This document shows positions 61,013 through 64,000 of a stretch of DNA of 64,000 nt, one piece after another (within the stretch, counting starts at the first letter, position 1; each line of letters opens with the position of its first letter). The DNA is from Sphingobium sp. JS3065 (GTDB lineage: Bacteria; Pseudomonadota; Alphaproteobacteria; Sphingomonadales; Sphingomonadaceae). The stretch lies in contig NZ_CP102664.1 of assembly GCF_026427355.1 (NCBI RefSeq), positions 3,475,501 to 3,539,500 on the forward strand, given 5' to 3'. A model generated the notes under the pieces. The model worked only from the letters and a program-made list of their open reading frames with translations, ran no database searches and was not told the DNA's origin. Position numbers and translations under genes: made by a program.

Positions 61013-62370
61013 GCGGCGCTCCCCTGCGCGACTGGTGATGCGGGGAATAACGGCTGGCGCGCGGCGATCTTGCGTTTCCGGGTCAAATAAGTGTCGAGGC
61101 CGATTTGCAGCGAGAGCATCATGAAGATGAACGGCTGATAGGCGATGCCGACGAACAGCGATCCGACCATATAGATGACATGACCCTGTTGCAGGGCGAG
61201 GGCGAAGGGCGCGACCCACGCCTCATCCCCTTCCCGTTTCCGGTACATGCGCCGGATCGCCTCGGTGCGGATGAAGCATGTCAGGTGCAGCAGCGCCCAC
61301 AGGAAGAAGCCGAAATAGCCCTGCTCGCCCAGCATCTCGAAATAGGCGCTGTGATAGGCGCGGCCATGGTCGGTGACGACGCGCTTTTCCATGCGCGATC
61401 CGGCGGCGTCGACGACCCGCTCCTGCATGACATAGGTGAAGCGGTTCTGGAGATAATTGTCGAAGCCGCCGCCGCCCGGATGCTCCTTCACATAGCCGAG
61501 CGTCCATTTCCACACTTCCAGCCGGGTGGAGGCGCTTTCGTCGCTCTGATGGTTTTCGATGGTCGACATGCGCTGGGTGAAGCTGGCGGGCAGGAAGGGG
61601 ATCGCCGCCAGCGCCGCCACCGCCATCAGCGGGCCGTAGATGAAGCGCCGCTTCGACCGCATCAGCATGAGTCCCGCGAGGATGGCGATGCACACCAGCC
61701 CGGTGCGCGCCTCCGTGCCGATGGGCATCAACAGGCAGGCGAGGCAGAGCGCATAGGCGAACAGCTTCACCCGCCAGTCGGGCGGAAAGACGGTGCCATG
61801 CTGCGCCAGCCAGAGGATCAGCGGGATCAACGAAATGGCGACGGTCGAAATGATGCTGCCTTCGTAAAGGCCGCTATTATTGTCGACCATCAGGTTCAGC
61901 ACGCCATAGCCGCCGCCCGACAGCGCCGTCTTCATGCCGCCATTGATGATGATCGTGCTGGCGCACAGCACCATGAACAGGGCCAGCGCCTCGATCCGCA
62001 GGCGCGTGCGCAGGGTGACCGGCAGGAAGATCGCGAACACCATCGCCTTCCACACCCAGCCCCATTTGGTCGCCGCGTTGATCGGGAAGTCCGCCGTCGC
62101 CGTGGTATAGCCGCACCAGGCCAGCAGTAGCAGCAATATCACCTGCCGCGCGGAAAAGCGGCAATCCTTCTTGTCGTCGACCAGCAGCCATGCGCCCACC
62201 GCCAGCACGAAGGCGATGAAGGAGATGGGGATGCTGTTCAGCAGGAAATAGGAAAGCCGCTGGGGCGAGACGATGTCGATATAGGCATAGACCGCAACCA
62301 GCAGGAAAGGCCTGCGCAAGCCAGCCAGGAAGAATGCGCCGAGGAAGACGACGAAGAACAGGTCACGCAT
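61009..62370 (-). CDS. Putative O-glycosylation ligase, exosortase A-associated
   Basis: A 453-residue inner-membrane protein with about ten helices, of the O-antigen ligase (Wzy/WaaL) type. The start MRDLFFVVFLGAFFLAGLRRPFL and the region TEARTGLVCIAILAGLMLM near residue 220 with the large periplasmic loop (RGAYHSAYFEMLGEQGYFG-like segment near residue 340) match the exosortase-A-associated ligase family (TIGR03097). It would transfer a polysaccharide or oligosaccharide in the EPS/PEP-CTERM-type system. A 42-residue membrane peptide is encoded just upstream with an 8-base overlap. Confidence 0.85.
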   Translation of the reverse strand: MRDLFFVVFLGAFFLAGLRRPFLLVAVYAYIDIVSPQRLSYFLLNSIPISFIAFVLAVGAWLLVDDKKDCRFSARQVILLLLLAWCGYTTATADFPINAATKWGWVWKAMVFAIFLPVTLRTRLRIEALALFMVLCASTIIINGGMKTALSGGGYGVLNLMVDNNSGLYEGSIISTVAISLIPLILWLAQHGTVFPPDWRVKLFAYALCLACLLMPIGTEARTGLVCIAILAGLMLMRSKRRFIYGPLMAVAALAAIPFLPASFTQRMSTIENHQSDESASTRLEVWKWTLGYVKEHPGGGGFDNYLQNRFTYVMQERVVDAAGSRMEKRVVTDHGRAYHSAYFEMLGEQGYFGFFLWALLHLTCFIRTEAIRRMYRKREGDEAWVAPFALALQQGHVIYMVGSLFVGIAYQPFIFMMLSLQIGLDTYLTRKRKIAARQPLFPASPVAQGSAA

Positions 62371-62491
62371 CTTCGCTCTCCGCTTCCAGGCCGGAGGGAG
62401 GATCGCGATCCAGATCGGGCCGCGACAGCAGCCGCCAGGCCGCCAGCATGATGACGCCATGGCTGATGAGAAGGGAAAGGGCGTCGATCAT
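62363..62491 (-). CDS. 42-residue membrane peptide preceding the O-glycosylation ligase
   Basis: The frame encodes MIDALSLLISHGVIMLAAWRL, then a charged tail LLSRPDLDRDPPSGLEAESE. One hydrophobic helix (residues 4-20) followed by an acidic tail suggests a single-pass membrane microprotein. Its stop overlaps the ligase start by eight bases, so translation is coupled. I know no established family for it. No longer gene fits this stretch. Confidence 0.65.
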   Translation of the reverse strand: MIDALSLLISHGVIMLAAWRLLSRPDLDRDPPSGLEAESEDA

Positions 62492-62610
62492 CGAGTGCGA
62501 AAAGGGTCCGTAACCTATAACGTGCTCCGGCGCGTTTGAGGCCAGACAAGGCCTCTATAACCCAACAGAGTTGACGGCCCGTTAAACCTTTTCCGGCAAG
62601 ACTCAGCGCC

Positions 62611-63849
62611 ATGACACGGATTCTTCCCCGTATTCTCCATGTGCTGGACCACAGCCTGCCGATGCATAGCGGATATACCTTCCGCACCCGCGCGATATTG
62701 CGGGCGCAACTGGCGAAGGGCTGGGAGGTGCGCGGCATCACCGGCCATCGCCATGCCGCGCCAGGACCGCTGGAGGAAATCGTCGACGGTCTGCATTTCC
62801 ACCGCACGCCGGGCGAATCGACGGGCGGCAATCCGCTGCTGCGCGAATGGCGCGATATTTCCGCTCATGCCGACGCCATCGAGGCGTTGGTGCGCCAGTG
62901 GCGGCCCGACATCATCCACGCCCACTCGCCGGTGCTGAACGCCATCGCCGCGCAGAAGGTGGCGAAGCGCCACAACATCCCCATCATCTACGAAATCCGC
63001 GCCTTCTGGGAGGATGCGGCGGTGGGCAACGGCACGGGGACGGAGGGCGGCCCGCGCTACTGGCTGACCCGCCAGCTCGAAACCCACGCCGTGCGCGCCG
63101 CCGATGCTGTGGCCGTGATCTGCGAAGGGTTGCGCGGCGACCTGGTGGCGCGAGGGATCGACAAGGACAAGATCATCGTCTCGCCCAACGGCGTCGACAT
63201 GGACCAGTTCGGCACGCCGGTTCCCCGCGATCCGGCACTGACCGCGAAGCTGGGTCTGGAGGGCGCCGATGTCGTCGGCTTCATCGGCAGCTTCTACGAT
63301 TATGAGGGGCTGGACGACCTGATCGCCGCCCTGCCGAGACTGGTGCGCGCCCGGCCCAGGGCGAAGCTGCTGCTGGTCGGCGGTGGCCCTTGTGAACAGG
63401 CGCTGCGCGATCAGGCCATGGCATCCCCCTTTGCCGACCATATCGTCTTCGTCGGCCGCGTGCCCCACGATCAGGTGGAGGATTATTATGCGCAGGTCGA
63501 CATATTGGCCTATCCGCGCAAGGCGATGCGGCTCACCGATCTGGTGACGCCGTTGAAGCCGCTGGAAGCCATGGCGCAGGGCCGCCTCGTCGCCGCGTCC
63601 AGCGTCGGCGGCCATCGCGAACTGATCGAACATGGCGTCACCGGCACTTTGTTCGCGCCGAACGATCCGCCCGCCATCGCCGCCGCCCTGGCGGAGATGT
63701 TCGCTGACCGCAGCTTCTGGGACGAACGGCGAATGGCGGCGCGCGCCTTTGTGGAGCACGAGCGTAACTGGTCGTCAAACATTCTGCGTTACGAACCCGT
63801 CTATCGGCAATTGCTGGCCCGCCCTCAGCCGGTGCGAGCGGCGGCTTGA
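62611..63849 (+). CDS. Glycosyltransferase, exosortase A system-associated (GT4 type)
   Basis: A 412-residue GT-B enzyme. The N-terminal acceptor domain has ILHVLDHSLPMHSGYTFRTRAIL, the signature of the exosortase-A-associated family (TIGR04063). The C-terminal donor domain has GFIGSFYDYEGLDDLIAALPRL and VGGGPCEQALRDQA, plus GHRELIEHGVTGTLFAPND, the GT4 nucleotide-sugar contacts. It is divergent from the ligase with a gap of about 120 bases that contains a GAGGCC/GGCCTC hairpin at 62538-62555. Confidence 0.92.
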   Translation: MTRILPRILHVLDHSLPMHSGYTFRTRAILRAQLAKGWEVRGITGHRHAAPGPLEEIVDGLHFHRTPGESTGGNPLLREWRDISAHADAIEALVRQWRPDIIHAHSPVLNAIAAQKVAKRHNIPIIYEIRAFWEDAAVGNGTGTEGGPRYWLTRQLETHAVRAADAVAVICEGLRGDLVARGIDKDKIIVSPNGVDMDQFGTPVPRDPALTAKLGLEGADVVGFIGSFYDYEGLDDLIAALPRLVRARPRAKLLLVGGGPCEQALRDQAMASPFADHIVFVGRVPHDQVEDYYAQVDILAYPRKAMRLTDLVTPLKPLEAMAQGRLVAASSVGGHRELIEHGVTGTLFAPNDPPAIAAALAEMFADRSFWDERRMAARAFVEHERNWSSNILRYEPVYRQLLARPQPVRAAA

Positions 63850-63853
63850 GGCA

Positions 63854-64000
63854 ATGAGTGGGCTGGCAAAGGCGCTGCTGGGCGCGCTGGGGACCGGGCT
63901 GCTCCTCTTCTCGCTGCCGGTCGGGCTGGTCGAGACGGTGGTGGCGTCGAGTGGCCTCAGCGAAGCCATCCCCGCCGCCGCGCCGCCGCTGGGTCTGACG
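63854..64000 (+). CDS. N-terminus of a further gene, truncated by the window edge
   Basis: 49 codons are visible from the ATG at 63854, four bases after the glycosyltransferase stop. The start is a hydrophobic signal or anchor (AKALLGALGTGLLLFSLPVG), then a serine/alanine/proline-rich stretch (SSGLSEAIPAAAPPLGLT). This suits an exported or membrane protein of the same locus. The remainder lies outside the window. Confidence 0.7.
   Translation, partial: MSGLAKALLGALGTGLLLFSLPVGLVETVVASSGLSEAIPAAAPPLGLT

Noticed and set aside
1..64000. tRNA, rRNA, prophage, integrase or defence genes
   Set aside because: I looked on both strands for tRNA-like cloverleaf ends, integrases and restriction, toxin or CRISPR proteins and saw none that I could support.

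Overview
The window is GC-rich, gene-dense bacterial chromosome. Its gene content points to an alphaproteobacterium of the Sphingomonadaceae (Sphingobium/Sphingomonas-like). Pointers are GapR (DUF2312) beside a DUF1244 protein, the ATP synthase inhibitor zeta subunit (DUF1476), a tonB-exbB-exbD-exbD cluster, a cysteine-free L36, and an exosortase-A-associated glycan locus at the right edge. This placement is inference from gene content. I saw no phage, plasmid, CRISPR, rRNA or tRNA.

Layout. 1-7 kb: the end of polyphosphate kinase plus exopolyphosphatase, a queuosine-precursor transporter, argB, and a five-gene coupled run (YggT, YggU, folD, an NTF2-like secreted protein, MarC). 7-16 kb: an OmpA-type lipoprotein, a CorC-type CBS protein, glycerate kinase, a GNAT gene broken by a mobile element, a membrane-anchored cytochrome c, pheA, and a thioredoxin/Lon-domain/Trm112 run. 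15.5-19 kb: a divergent ScfR/RamB-type regulator and isocitrate lyase, with an unusual repeated stop-codon hairpin and a possible small RNA behind aceA. 19-23 kb: leuC, a 42-residue secreted peptide gene, leuD, the zeta inhibitor, and the BolA/Grx4 pair. 23-25 kb: a BlaI-type repressor with a textbook double operator and an M56 peptidase without a penicillin sensor. 25-35 kb: hemW, a CAP protein, rdgB, rph, hrcA-grpE, ruvC, YebC, gapR and pyk. 35-41 kb: rpmJ, lipoproteins, an M14 peptidase, DUF4112, a solute-binding protein and clpS. 41.6-46.4 kb: glpD-glpK and a MASE1-PAS-GGDEF diguanylate cyclase. 46.6-50.5 kb: MerC, glpX, hom. 50.8-54 kb: tonB-exbB-exbD-exbD and a PilZ protein. 54-60 kb: an ABC exporter, a methyltransferase fused to an anti-sigma-like periplasmic domain, an L-Ala-D/L-Glu-type epimerase, and an MscS channel. 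60.3-64 kb: the start of an exosortase-A-associated locus (O-glycosylation ligase, GT4 glycosyltransferase).

Most genes are core metabolism and housekeeping. The unusual content is mainly non-coding. (i) A ~103-bp double-hairpin element has three copies, bounded by TA dinucleotides; one splits a GNAT acetyltransferase gene, which reveals a clean insertion with TA duplication. (ii) Two other dispersed repeat families (122 bp and 81 bp) have two copies each. (iii) A 30-bp in-frame tandem repeat spans the aceA stop codon, with paired base changes that keep a hairpin around each stop. (iv) A possible aceA 3'-UTR small RNA follows it. The most unusual protein is the methyltransferase/anti-sigma fusion at 56.0-57.3 kb. 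I did not find a convincing new multi-gene defence or biosynthetic system in this window.
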